From NCBI GenBank assembly GCA_027452205.1, contig DAIDGV010000002.1, forward strand, positions 1 to 64,000: a stretch of DNA of 64,000 nucleotides, given 5' to 3'. This document shows positions 1 through 8,152 of the stretch, piece by piece; position 1 is the first letter of the stretch, and each line of letters opens with the position of its first letter. A program made the translations under genes and the position numbers. This stretch comes from a candidate division FCPU426 bacterium (GTDB taxonomy: Bacteria > Oederibacteriota > Muellerivitia > Muellerivitales > Muellerivitaceae). The notes under the pieces were generated by a model, which did not search any database, had not been told where the DNA came from, and saw only the letters and a program-made list of their open reading frames with translations.

Positions 1-112
1 TTGGCCCCATTGGCCCCTTCAAGTTATATTAGCCAGCCTTGCCGTTCGCTGGATAAATGCTCCATCGGGCGATAAAATAAGCCTCCGTTGGCAACATCCT
101 CATGAGGTTGGT

Positions 113-1147
113 ATGAAAAAGAACACCGACGCTTCGCCTAAATCCCTTCTGTCCTCGGTAGACAAGGCCGAATTGCTGACCTTAGTGGGGGTCCTTCAAA
201 AGAAAAAGGTCGTGGTGATCGGCGACCTGATGCTGGACGTCTACATCAAGGGGTCCGTGGCGCGCATTTCTCCCGAAGCGCCCATCCCGGTGGTGGAGAT
301 CAACGAAGACGACAAGAAAATGCCGGGTGGCGCGGCCAACGTGGCGGCCAACATCACCGCCCTAGGCGGGAAAGCTTCCATCATCGGTACCACGGGCAAG
401 GACCTAGCGGGCCGGGAACTGGTCCGCGAACTCAAGAACTTCAACGTGGACACCACGGGCGTACTGGCCCTATCTGACCGACCGACCACCGAAAAGACCC
501 GGGTTGTTGCCAATACCCAACAAGTCGTGCGCATCGACCGCGAGGTCAAATCCGCCCTGAACGACACCCAACAAGACCAGATCATCCAAAAGGCCATGAA
601 GGCCATCCAAGGCGCCGACGGCGTCATTTTTGAGGATTACAACAAAGGCCTTTTGACCGCCAAGGTCATCCGCAAGCTGGTGGCTTTCGCCAAGGCCAAG
701 AAAAAGATCATTACGGTGGACCCGAAGTTCCATAATTTCTTCGAGTTCAAAGGCGTTACGGTGATGAAACCCAACATGAAAGAAATGACCGAAGCCCTGG
801 GCACTGAGGCTGTCGGGGAAAGTTTTGAGACCATCGGGTTCAAGGCCATGAAGCGCCTTCAATGTAAATCCCTCGTCCTGACCCGCAGCGAGCACGGCAT
901 GACCCTGTTCGAGCCGGGCCAACCGCCCCGTACCATCCCCACTGTCGCCCGGGAAGTTTATGACGTTTCCGGCGCGGGGGACACCGTGATCGCCACCCTG
1001 ACCCTGGCCCTGACCGCTGGAGCCACCCTGTTGCAAGCCGCGGCCCTGGCCAATTACGCCGCCGGTATCGAAGTGGAAAAGCTGGGTGTGGCCACCGTCA
1101 GCGCCGAAGAATTGACGCAACGGTTGTTAGAGGAAATGAATCACTGA
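113..1147 (+). CDS. rfaE1: D-glycero-beta-D-manno-heptose-7-phosphate kinase
   Basis: The 344-residue protein is a PfkB-family sugar kinase that would phosphorylate heptose 7-phosphate at C1 on the way to ADP-heptose for LPS core. The N-terminal substrate region contains GDLMLDVY and the glycine-rich stretch PGGAANVAANI (about residues 43-85), and the C-terminal PfkB signature DVSGAGDT (about 283-290) carries the catalytic Asp. The length fits the kinase half of HldE; the nucleotidyltransferase half is encoded separately at 3735. The ATG is preceded by GAGG about 5 bases upstream. Nothing is odd apart from the split from its partner. Assignment is by motif, and another PfkB sugar kinase is unlikely given the neighbours. 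Confidence 0.93.
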   Translation: MKKNTDASPKSLLSSVDKAELLTLVGVLQKKKVVVIGDLMLDVYIKGSVARISPEAPIPVVEINEDDKKMPGGAANVAANITALGGKASIIGTTGKDLAGRELVRELKNFNVDTTGVLALSDRPTTEKTRVVANTQQVVRIDREVKSALNDTQQDQIIQKAMKAIQGADGVIFEDYNKGLLTAKVIRKLVAFAKAKKKIITVDPKFHNFFEFKGVTVMKPNMKEMTEALGTEAVGESFETIGFKAMKRLQCKSLVLTRSEHGMTLFEPGQPPRTIPTVAREVYDVSGAGDTVIATLTLALTAGATLLQAAALANYAAGIEVEKLGVATVSAEELTQRLLEEMNH

Positions 1148-1156
1148 CCCTAAAGG

Positions 1157-1247
1157 AATTTTAAATTTTGAATTATGAATTATGAATTTTTAGGTCTTTT
1201 TAGGCAGGATCTTCAATTGAGAATTCAAAATTCAGAATTCAGAATTG
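1157..1247. repeat. Intergenic inverted repeat, GAATT family, copy 1
   Basis: The left half is made of repeated AATTTTGAATTATGAATT-like units and the right half (from about 1213) of AATTCAAAATTCAGAATTC-like units, so the two halves can pair imperfectly. A second copy with the same formula lies at 4217-4310. It fills the whole gap between two genes and is far more AT-rich than the flanks. Confidence 0.6.
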
Positions 1248-1257
1248 ATGTTACCAA

Positions 1258-2397
1258 ATGACTTTAGTGATGCCCTTGTTCTGGGTTTACCTTTCTTTTC
1301 TCTTCTTCATTTTCATCTTCCTGACCAATCGCATCAGCTTTCATCCCCCTTGTGGGTCCAATGAGTTCTATTGGACCTCCAAATGGTCGGCGGTCTTCAT
1401 CGCCGTTGAGTCGGTCCTGAGCCTTCTTTTTTTATATAAATGGGATTTCACGGTAGATGGCTTTGCCGAACTGGAGTGGTACTCGAAGGTCTATCTTCTC
1501 TTCATCTTCCTTTGGGTGGCTTGGATGGCGGTGGACCACGCGGTTTGGAAGGCCACGGTCCTTAAAAAAGTTCTTTATCGGAAGATCCGGATCGAGAAGA
1601 TCCCCGTCGACAGCCGGTTCCAGGCCCCTTATGGATTCCTGAAGTTTTTTGGCCTCGGCAATCAGATCTATCAACCCCAGATCACCGAATATGAAGTGAG
1701 GCTGGAGAACTGGCCTCAGGAATTCTCCGGGCTGACCATTGTCCAGATCTCGGACCTGCATTACGGAAAGTTCTTCCCTAAAGAGTATTTAAAGATCGTC
1801 CTTCAAAAAGCCAAAAGCCTGAAGCCGGACCTTTTCGCCCTGACCGGCGATTTCGTGAATTGGAAAAGCGACATCCCGACCATGAGCGGTCTTTTGAAGG
1901 GCTTCAAGGCGCCCATGGGGGTCTATGCCGTCCTGGGCAACCATGACCATGGCGCGGGGGCGGTGGAAATGACCAAAGCCCTGAAAAAGGACGGCATCAA
2001 GGTGATGGATCACCAGGTGGTTACCTTCAAACGAAAAGGGAAGAAACTGGCGGTGATGGGCGCGGCGGAACTGTGGTTCGGCAACAAGGACGAAAGCACC
2101 ATCCGTAACGCCCAGGCCGACGCCAAGGTGTTGTTGGCCCATCACCCGGATCATTTTTACCTGGCGAAAAAGACGGGTACTCATTTGCAGATATCCGGCC
2201 ACACCCACGGCGGCCAAATTTGTTTCCCGCTCATCGGCCCGCTCATCGTTCCTTCCAGTGAAGGCCGCAAATACGCCGGGGGGTTCTATAAAGAAAACCG
2301 TTCGGTGTTGTTCGTGACCAACGGCATCGGCTGCTATCCGCCGGTGCGCACGCTTTGCCCGCCCGAGATCGTGAAAATAAAACTGTTATCTGAGTGA
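1258..2397 (+). CDS. Membrane-anchored metallophosphoesterase (YaeI-like)
   Basis: Three hydrophobic segments (about residues 2-23, 43-60, 77-95) precede a calcineurin-like phosphoesterase domain. The metal-binding motifs are all visible: DLH (166-168), GDF (197-199), GNHDH (227-231) and the late HTHGG (about 316-320). This family includes E. coli YaeI-type enzymes that cleave phosphodiester or pyrophosphate bonds of lipids such as UDP-diacylglucosamine. A role in lipid A precursor cleavage (LpxH/LpxG-like) would suit the neighbourhood but is inference, since the sequence does not define the substrate. The start is the ATG just after an AT-rich intergenic repeat, and an in-frame ATG four codons later is also possible. 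Confidence 0.85.
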   Translation: MTLVMPLFWVYLSFLFFIFIFLTNRISFHPPCGSNEFYWTSKWSAVFIAVESVLSLLFLYKWDFTVDGFAELEWYSKVYLLFIFLWVAWMAVDHAVWKATVLKKVLYRKIRIEKIPVDSRFQAPYGFLKFFGLGNQIYQPQITEYEVRLENWPQEFSGLTIVQISDLHYGKFFPKEYLKIVLQKAKSLKPDLFALTGDFVNWKSDIPTMSGLLKGFKAPMGVYAVLGNHDHGAGAVEMTKALKKDGIKVMDHQVVTFKRKGKKLAVMGAAELWFGNKDESTIRNAQADAKVLLAHHPDHFYLAKKTGTHLQISGHTHGGQICFPLIGPLIVPSSEGRKYAGGFYKENRSVLFVTNGIGCYPPVRTLCPPEIVKIKLLSE

Positions 2398-2418
2398 ACT
2401 GTATGACGGGAGAAAAGA

Positions 2419-3654
2419 ATGCCGAAAAGTGAACCGCAGGTAGGATGGTGGATTTGGCCGCTTATTATTTTTGAAGCGGTGTTCTCGATGGCGATCTATT
2501 TGATTCCCATTGCCCTGACGCTCATACCGCTTTACATTTATGGATATTCTGATCTTGCGGTCGACTATAAGTTGAAAGTACTGGCTGGTTTTTTCTGCGC
2601 GGGATTGATCGGAAATTTATTCTTGGTTGGACGTCAGAAAAAGAACGCGTTGTATCAAATTGCATGGTCTTTTTATGTTGGTGCCATTTTGGGCGCGGTC
2701 GTGCTGTTGAGAGCGTGGGGGAATGATGCCCGCGTCGAATGGTTGTTAAAGCCGATGTTGTTTTATTTAAGTTATTTAGCAGTTCTCTTTGTTTTTATTC
2801 ATTTTTTCAAAGTGAAGTTCCGCTTTTTCGACGTTCCTTCTCAAAAAAAGAGAACCAAACCCTATTCCGAAAGAACTTTAAAGACGATCGAGAAGAACAA
2901 GAGAGGCAGAAGTGCTTGGAATTTGCTTAATCCAATTCTTCTCTTTTTCTATTTTTGGTTGTTTTTCTTCAAGTTGGACGGCCTGACTTTTGGATTTAAG
3001 GCGGCTCGTTGGTTCATTCCTCGTGAGGCGTCCGTTATCATTTTTCCGGATGAGGGTCCGTCGAGTTTGGTGTGGCCTGGGTTCTTTGTGTTGGGATCCT
3101 TTTTAGCGGCGATTCCTGTTTTATTGATCCTTGTTAATTTGACGGAATATTTGATTCCGTGGGCGCGAAGGGCTTTCGAACGGGACGCGGAGGATCGCGT
3201 CAATCTGAGTTTTAGATCAGCCAATAAAGCACTATTAGGAGGGGTCAAATGGATGACTTTGCCTCTACTTCCGTTCGTTGTTTTTGGACTTATGCGTTTT
3301 TACTATTTGGATCCTTTGGGCGTTCATCTTTTCCGCTTCCCTCTGAAGACGGTGGATTATCCGTGGGACAAGATCCAATGGGTTCGATTCAAGGCTAGGG
3401 CAAATAACGAGTCGCCCACTTTGAAAGCTAGGTATAGCTTGAAACTGCCCACGGAGCAGATATTGGAAGTTCATGAGGATTTCCTAGAAGGTGTTACCGA
3501 CAAAGACATCCTCCGGTCTTATGTTCAAATATCGCATGGCCTCAAAAACGCCCCCAAAGGTTCGGTGCAAACCGATATTAGTCCCCAAGGTCTTGAAGCT
3601 TTGAAAAGGGAACTGGGGGGTCAAACGAAGGACGTAATAACCAACACCGAATGA
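2419..3654 (+). CDS. Multipass membrane protein of unknown function
   Basis: This 411-residue protein has about seven hydrophobic segments: near residues 10-42, 53-67, 75-95, 107-126, 168-188, 219-240 and 278-293. They are followed by a soluble C-terminal part of about 110 residues. I recognise no motif. It follows the phosphoesterase after 21 bases with GGGAG upstream of the ATG, so the two are probably co-transcribed. Its base composition is visibly less GC-rich than rfaE1 or pyrG, which could mean faster evolution or later arrival. Confidence 0.75.
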   Translation: MPKSEPQVGWWIWPLIIFEAVFSMAIYLIPIALTLIPLYIYGYSDLAVDYKLKVLAGFFCAGLIGNLFLVGRQKKNALYQIAWSFYVGAILGAVVLLRAWGNDARVEWLLKPMLFYLSYLAVLFVFIHFFKVKFRFFDVPSQKKRTKPYSERTLKTIEKNKRGRSAWNLLNPILLFFYFWLFFFKLDGLTFGFKAARWFIPREASVIIFPDEGPSSLVWPGFFVLGSFLAAIPVLLILVNLTEYLIPWARRAFERDAEDRVNLSFRSANKALLGGVKWMTLPLLPFVVFGLMRFYYLDPLGVHLFRFPLKTVDYPWDKIQWVRFKARANNESPTLKARYSLKLPTEQILEVHEDFLEGVTDKDILRSYVQISHGLKNAPKGSVQTDISPQGLEALKRELGGQTKDVITNTE

Positions 3655-3678
3655 AGTAACGAGGATGGGTCGTGGCGC

Positions 3679-3707
3679 TTGCCACCCTGGGAGGCATTCC
3701 CTATAAT
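3679..3707 (+). promoter_or_regulatory. Sigma-70-type promoter for rfaE2-kdsB-pyrG-kdsA
   Basis: TTGCCA (3679-3684) and a perfect TATAAT (3702-3707) are separated by exactly 17 bases, placing the start of transcription about 20 bases before the rfaE2 start codon. The flanking CTGGGA and TCCCAG form a small dyad over the -10 region. Confidence 0.7.
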
Positions 3708-3734
3708 TGCCCATCCCAGTTAAGGTAGGCGTCG

Positions 3735-4217
3735 TTGGAATACTTCTTACCAGCCGATCAGTTAGCGCCCATCGTTCAAAACCTTCAAAAACAAGGCAAA
3801 AAAGTCGTCTTCACTAATGGGGTATTCGACCTGCTCCATTTAGGCCATGTGACTTACCTGCAAGAGGCCCGCAAACAAGGCGACCTTTTAGTGGTGGGTC
3901 TCAACAGCGACGCCTCCGTGCGGCGCATCAAGGGGCCTTTGAAACCCCTGCTGCCCCTGGCCGAAAGGGCGGAGATGCTGCTGGCCCTCTCTTGCGTCGA
4001 TTACGTTACATTCTTCGAAGAAGACAACCCATTTAACGTGATCAAAACATTGCAACCTGATGTGCTCATCAAGGGCGGGGACTGGGCCATTGATAAGATC
4101 ATCGGCGGCGACATTGTGACGGCCCGGGGAGGCCGGGTGGCCAATATCCCGGTGGTCGAGGGCCGCTCGACGACCAATCTGATCCAAATGGTGGTGGAAC
4201 GGTACGGGAACAAATAA
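3735..4217 (+). CDS. rfaE2: D-glycero-beta-D-manno-heptose 1-phosphate adenylyltransferase
   Basis: At 160 residues this is the nucleotidyltransferase half of HldE, making ADP-D-glycero-beta-D-manno-heptose. The nucleotidyltransferase signature FTNGVFDLLHLGHVTYL contains the HxGH motif (about residues 36-39), and GRSTTNLI near the C terminus matches the family. The start is a TTG just after a strong promoter. It works with rfaE1, which lies 2.6 kb upstream as a separate gene. Confidence 0.92.
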   Translation: MEYFLPADQLAPIVQNLQKQGKKVVFTNGVFDLLHLGHVTYLQEARKQGDLLVVGLNSDASVRRIKGPLKPLLPLAERAEMLLALSCVDYVTFFEEDNPFNVIKTLQPDVLIKGGDWAIDKIIGGDIVTARGGRVANIPVVEGRSTTNLIQMVVERYGNK

Positions 4218-4310
4218 TTTTGAATTATGAATTTTCAATTTTGAATTTTTGAGATTTTTCAGCGTAGAAAGCTGAAAAATGACCGCAATTTAAAATTAAA
4301 CATTTGGAAC
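4217..4310. repeat. Intergenic inverted repeat, GAATT family, copy 2
   Basis: The left half again contains AATTTTGAATTATGAATTTT-like units and the right half AATTTAAAATTAAA. The centre holds a perfect 10-bp stem: ATTTTTCAGC (4254-4263) pairs with GCTGAAAAAT (4271-4280) across a 7-base loop. It lies between two co-oriented LPS genes and relates in formula to the element at 1157-1247. Confidence 0.6.
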
Positions 4311-4342
4311 TGAAAATCCGGGAAAAAGGCAGGAGCGGTGTT

Positions 4343-5071
4343 ATGGGACAAAAAGTGGTGGGTGTTATTCCGTCGCGCTTTGGCGCGCAACGCTTTCCAG
4401 GAAAACCTTTAGCTTTGATCGCCGGGGTGCCGATGATCGTTCGGGTGATCCGCCAGGCCCAAAAGGCCAAGTGCCTGAGCGAGGTTTGGGTCGCCACCGA
4501 TGACAAGCGTATCGCCGAAGTGGTCGAACAGTCCGGCGCGGTGGCGGTGATGACGCCCGCTTCGCTCAAGTCCGGCACGGACCGCATCGCTTATGCCGTA
4601 AAGGGCAAAAAGGTCGATATTGTGGTCAACATCCAAGGCGACGAACCGGTCATGGCCCCGCAGGCCATCGACGCGGCGGTGGAAGTGTTGCAGGCCGACC
4701 CCAAGGTACTGATGTCCACGGTGGTGATTCCCATACAGAACAAGACGGATTGGCTGAACCCCAATGTGGTGAAGGCGGTCCTGGCCAAGAACGGCGATGT
4801 GTTATATTTCTCCCGGGCCCCTATTCCTTTCCCCCGGGAAGGCGGCGTGCCGAAGGCTTACAAACATATGGGCCTTTACGGTTATCGCCCCCAATGGCTG
4901 CAGACTATGGCCCAATTGAGGCCCGCGCCCCTGGAACTGACCGAAAAACTCGAGCAATTGCGCGCCATGGAAAATGGTGTGGTGATCCGGGCGGCTGTAC
5001 GCAAAGTGGAATCCATCGCCGTGGATGTGCCGGCGGACGTTAAACAAGTCGAAAGATATTTACGCAAATAA
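4343..5071 (+). CDS. kdsB: 3-deoxy-manno-octulosonate cytidylyltransferase (CMP-Kdo synthetase)
   Basis: The 242-residue enzyme activates Kdo with CTP for transfer to lipid A. The N-terminal nucleotide-binding signature IPSRFGAQRFPGKPL (about residues 8-22) and NIQGDEPVM (about 95-103) are characteristic. The ATG at 4343 is chosen over an in-frame TTG at 4304 because AGGAG lies 7 bases upstream and the family begins right at this point. kdsA follows two genes downstream, so Kdo synthesis and activation are clustered. Confidence 0.94.
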   Translation: MGQKVVGVIPSRFGAQRFPGKPLALIAGVPMIVRVIRQAQKAKCLSEVWVATDDKRIAEVVEQSGAVAVMTPASLKSGTDRIAYAVKGKKVDIVVNIQGDEPVMAPQAIDAAVEVLQADPKVLMSTVVIPIQNKTDWLNPNVVKAVLAKNGDVLYFSRAPIPFPREGGVPKAYKHMGLYGYRPQWLQTMAQLRPAPLELTEKLEQLRAMENGVVIRAAVRKVESIAVDVPADVKQVERYLRK

Positions 5072-5089
5072 CCTGATTCGGAGAGTGGA

Positions 5090-6715
5090 ATGACTAAGTT
5101 TATTTTTGTGACCGGTGGTGTGGTTTCTTCCTTAGGTAAAGGCATCGCTTCGGCCTCCATTGGCCGATTGCTCGAAAGCCGCGGTTTAAAGGTGACCATC
5201 GCCAAGTTCGACCCTTATTTGAACGTGGATCCGGGCACGATGAGCCCTTATCAGCATGGGGAAGTGTTCGTGCTGGACGACGGCGGTGAGACGGACCTGG
5301 ACCTGGGCCACTATGAGCGGTTCCTGACCGCCCGCTTGACCCGTAACAACAGTGTTTCCAGCGGCAAGATCTATAACTCGGTCATTTCCAAAGAACGCCG
5401 GGGTGATTACCTGGGCAAGACGGTGCAGGTCGTTCCCCATATCACCAACGAGATCAAGGAATCCATCCTGGCCATCTCGAAAGAACAAAAGGTCGATGTG
5501 TGCATCATCGAGGTGGGCGGGACCATCGGGGACATCGAAAGCCTGCCTTTCTTGGAAGCGGTCCGCCAATTCCGTTATGACATGGGCAAAGAGAACGCCA
5601 TCAATATCCACGTCACCCTGGTGCCTTACATCGACGCCTCGGGAGAAATGAAGACCAAGCCCACCCAAAAGACGGTGGCCGAACTTCGCGGTATCGGTAT
5701 CCAACCCGACGTCATTCTCTGTCGTTCCGAGTTCCCCATGCCGGAAGATATCAAAGCCAAGATCTCCTTGTTCTGTAACGTGGAGCCTGACGCGGTCTAT
5801 GACGCGGTGGACGCGGCCTCTATTTATGAGGTGCCCCTGCTCTTCAAAGCCCAGGGTTTGGACGACTTTTTGGTGAGGAAACTGCACCTCAAAGCCTCGC
5901 CTCACGCCCAGTTGGATAAGTGGTCCCATTTCGTGCGCCAGGTCTATCATCCGAAAAAAGAACTGGAGATCGCGATCGCGGGTAAGTATGTGGAGCTCCA
6001 CGACGCTTATAAGTCCATCATCGAGTCTTTCATCCACGCGGGCGTGGCCAACGCGACGAAAGTGAAGCTTCGCTGGGTCGATTCGGAAGAGGTGGAGAAG
6101 AAGGGCGCCGCCAAGTTGCTCAAGGGGGTTTCGGGCATCTTGGTGCCCGGCGGTTTTGGTGACCGCGGCATCGAAGGTAAGATCCAGGTCATCAAGTATG
6201 CCCGTGAAAAGAAGATCCCCTTCTTCGGCATCTGTCTGGGGATGCAATGCGCGGTCATTGAGTTCGCCCGCCACGTCATGAAGCTGCCCAAGGCCAACAG
6301 CGGCGAGTTCAACCCGAATACGCCCGACGAGGTCATCTCCATGATGGCCGACCAGCTCAACATCAAGAGCCTGGGCGGCACCATGCGTTTGGGCACCTAT
6401 CCTTGCAAAGTGGAAAAGAACTCGAAGGCTTACCAGGCCTATAAGCAGGCGCTCATCCACGAGCGTCACCGCCACCGTTATGAGTTCAATAACGCTTATC
6501 GCGAAAGAGCCAAGGCCGCCGGGCTTAAGCTTTCGGGTGTCTCGCCTGACGGGAAATTGGTCGAAATGGTCGAGCTGCCCAATCATCCTTGGTTCGTGGG
6601 CGTGCAGTTCCACCCCGAATTGAAGAGCCGGCCCCTGGCCCCGCATCCGCTGTTCCGCGAGTTCGTCAAGGCGGCGGTGAAGTACGGCGCCAAGCCGATC
6701 ATGAAGAAGAAATAA
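5090..6715 (+). CDS. pyrG: CTP synthase
   Basis: The 541-residue enzyme makes CTP from UTP with ATP and glutamine. The synthetase domain opens with [14 protein letters not shown] and the second half is a class I glutamine amidotransferase with nucleophile Cys382 in GICLGMQ and HPE near residue 506. The length is normal for the family. Its position between kdsB, which consumes CTP, and kdsA makes functional sense and is a common gene order in Gram-negative bacteria. Confidence 0.97.
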   Translation: MTKFIFVTGGVVSSLGKGIASASIGRLLESRGLKVTIAKFDPYLNVDPGTMSPYQHGEVFVLDDGGETDLDLGHYERFLTARLTRNNSVSSGKIYNSVISKERRGDYLGKTVQVVPHITNEIKESILAISKEQKVDVCIIEVGGTIGDIESLPFLEAVRQFRYDMGKENAINIHVTLVPYIDASGEMKTKPTQKTVAELRGIGIQPDVILCRSEFPMPEDIKAKISLFCNVEPDAVYDAVDAASIYEVPLLFKAQGLDDFLVRKLHLKASPHAQLDKWSHFVRQVYHPKKELEIAIAGKYVELHDAYKSIIESFIHAGVANATKVKLRWVDSEEVEKKGAAKLLKGVSGILVPGGFGDRGIEGKIQVIKYAREKKIPFFGICLGMQCAVIEFARHVMKLPKANSGEFNPNTPDEVISMMADQLNIKSLGGTMRLGTYPCKVEKNSKAYQAYKQALIHERHRHRYEFNNAYRERAKAAGLKLSGVSPDGKLVEMVELPNHPWFVGVQFHPELKSRPLAPHPLFREFVKAAVKYGAKPIMKKK

Positions 6716-6724
6716 GGGGTTCCC

Positions 6725-7531
6725 ATGACGGATGTCACCCAACTCGGTAAGAACGGAAAATTCTTTGTCATCGCGGGGCCCTGTGTCATCGAGGGGGAGG
6801 TCTTTCTTCTCAAGGCTGCCAAGACCCTCAAGGACATCACGGACGCTTTCGATGTGCCCTTGGTCTTTAAATCCTCTTTTGACAAAGCCAATCGCAGCTC
6901 GGTGAAGGGTTACCGGGGTCCGGGCCTGAAAAAGGGTCTGGCCGCTCTGACTCAAGTGAAGAAAAAATTTGGTCTACCCGTCCTGACCGACATCCACGAA
7001 ATCGACGAAGTGCAGGCGGCCGCCAAGGTGGCGGATGTGTTGCAGATCCCGGCCTTCCTTTCCCGCCAGACCAGCCTGTTGGTCCACGCGGCCAAGCACG
7101 CCAAGGTCGTCAATGTGAAGAAGGCGCAGTTCATGGCGCCCTGGGAAACGGGCAATATCGTGGCCAAGATGCACAGCGTCGGCCAAAAGAATATCTGGCT
7201 GACCGAACGGGGAACTACCTTCGGCTATAACAATCTAGTGGTGGATTTTCGCGGGATCCCCGAAATGAAAAAGACCGGCTGCCCGGTGATCTTCGACGGC
7301 ACCCACAGTGTCCAGCAACCGGCGGCCCGGGGCACTTCCACCGGCGGTACCCGGGAACATGTGCCGGGTCTGGTTCGCGCGGCGGTGGCCATGGGCGTGG
7401 ACGGTCTCTTTACCGAAGTTCATCCCCATCCGGACAAGGCCTTGTCCGACGCGGCTACCCAGATCACCTATGAAATCTTTCACCAAGTCCTCAAGGACAG
7501 CTTGGCCATCCGCCGGGCGCTTCAAGAATAA
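6725..7531 (+). CDS. kdsA: 3-deoxy-8-phosphooctulonate synthase (Kdo-8-P synthase), metal-dependent type
   Basis: The 268-residue enzyme condenses PEP with arabinose 5-phosphate. The N-terminal motif AGPCVIE carries the Cys that ligates metal in class II (Aquifex-type) enzymes. In metal-independent enzymes such as E. coli KdsA this position is Asn. Further ligand candidates are Glu in FTEVHPHP and Asp in LSDAATQ near the C terminus. It starts 9 bases after pyrG, in the same operon. No kdsC or kdsD is in the window. Confidence 0.95.
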   Translation: MTDVTQLGKNGKFFVIAGPCVIEGEVFLLKAAKTLKDITDAFDVPLVFKSSFDKANRSSVKGYRGPGLKKGLAALTQVKKKFGLPVLTDIHEIDEVQAAAKVADVLQIPAFLSRQTSLLVHAAKHAKVVNVKKAQFMAPWETGNIVAKMHSVGQKNIWLTERGTTFGYNNLVVDFRGIPEMKKTGCPVIFDGTHSVQQPAARGTSTGGTREHVPGLVRAAVAMGVDGLFTEVHPHPDKALSDAATQITYEIFHQVLKDSLAIRRALQE

Positions 7532-7540
7532 AACTGATTA

Positions 7541-7640
7541 ACCACAGAGTACACAGAGGGCACCGAGTAAGGCTTTAAGATTTTGATGTTTAAATCAAAA
7601 ATGTTTGCCGTACCCTGTGTACTCTGTGAACTCTGTGGTG
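7541..7640. repeat. Intergenic inverted repeat, CACAGAG family, copy 1
   Basis: The left arm reads ACCACAGAGTACACAGAGG (7541-7559) and the right arm ends CTCTGTGAACTCTGTGGT (about 7622-7639). The arms pair over about 25 bases with a few interruptions around a variable AT-rich middle. It occupies the gap between kdsA and the RNase H gene and ends just before the start codon. Related copies lie at 20332, 27849, 28585 and 44554. Confidence 0.75.
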
Positions 7641-7644
7641 AAAG

Positions 7645-8061
7645 ATGTTTATGACTTACCAAATGTATAGCGATGGCGCTTGCCGGGGCAACCCAGGCCC
7701 TTCGGGCATTGGTGTCGTTATTTTCGACGCTAAGGGCAAAGTCGTTCATGAGATCGCCGAATATATCGGTGTGGGCACCAATAACGCGGCTGAATATAAG
7801 GCGCTTTTGGCGGGTCTGGACTATTGTGTGAAACACAAGCTTTCACCGATCGAGATCCTGGCCGACAGCCAATTGATGATCAAGCAACTGACCGGTGAAT
7901 ACCGGGTGAAGCACGAAGGCATCAAGCCGCTTTATATGGAAGCCCAGTCGCTCATCCGTCATTTGAAAGTCACGGCTTATAAGCACGTGCTGCGCGAGTT
8001 CAATAAGCACGCCGATAAGCTGGCCAACCAGGGCATCGACGACCACCAGGCTCATTCCTGA
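7645..8061 (+). CDS. RNase HI-family protein (RVT_3-like)
   Basis: The 138-residue protein has the RNase H fold signature: YSDGACRGNPGPSG with the first catalytic Asp (about residue 9), Glu in NNAAEYKALL (about 49), Asp in LADSQLM (about 73) and a final Asp/His cluster in FNKHADKLAN. It would cleave the RNA strand of RNA-DNA hybrids. The short form without an N-terminal hybrid-binding domain is common in Gram-positive and candidate-phylum bacteria. A second in-frame ATG two codons in could be the start. Confidence 0.88.
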   Translation: MFMTYQMYSDGACRGNPGPSGIGVVIFDAKGKVVHEIAEYIGVGTNNAAEYKALLAGLDYCVKHKLSPIEILADSQLMIKQLTGEYRVKHEGIKPLYMEAQSLIRHLKVTAYKHVLREFNKHADKLANQGIDDHQAHS

Positions 8062-8119
8062 GCCAGCCGACTAACGACAGCACAAAAGCGTAAAACCGGT
8101 ATTAGCTAAAAGGGCTCAG

Positions 8120-8145
8120 GGATAACCTCCTTTCAACAAAGGAGG
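8120..8145 (+). promoter_or_regulatory. Leader hairpin sequestering the Shine-Dalgarno of the giant SGNH protein
   Basis: CCTCCTTT (8126-8133) and AAAGGAGG (8138-8145) form a perfect 8-bp stem with a CAAC loop. The right arm is an ideal Shine-Dalgarno 7 bases before the GTG at 8153. The left arm with its upstream flank (8120-8134) matches the conserved 3' end of 16S rRNA, GGATCACCTCCTTTC, at 14 of 15 positions. Translation is therefore probably off unless the stem is opened. Temperature, a protein or another RNA could do this; which one is not shown. Confidence 0.65.
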
Positions 8146-8152
8146 AAAAGCC

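Noticed and set aside
1-112. TTGGCCCC doublet at the window start
   Set aside because: Two adjacent copies only, too little sequence to judge.
5186-6955. Long minus-strand ORF of 589 codons
   Set aside because: It lies antisense to pyrG and the start of kdsA, is rich in His, Asp and Leu as expected for the complement of GC-rich codons, and has no motif.
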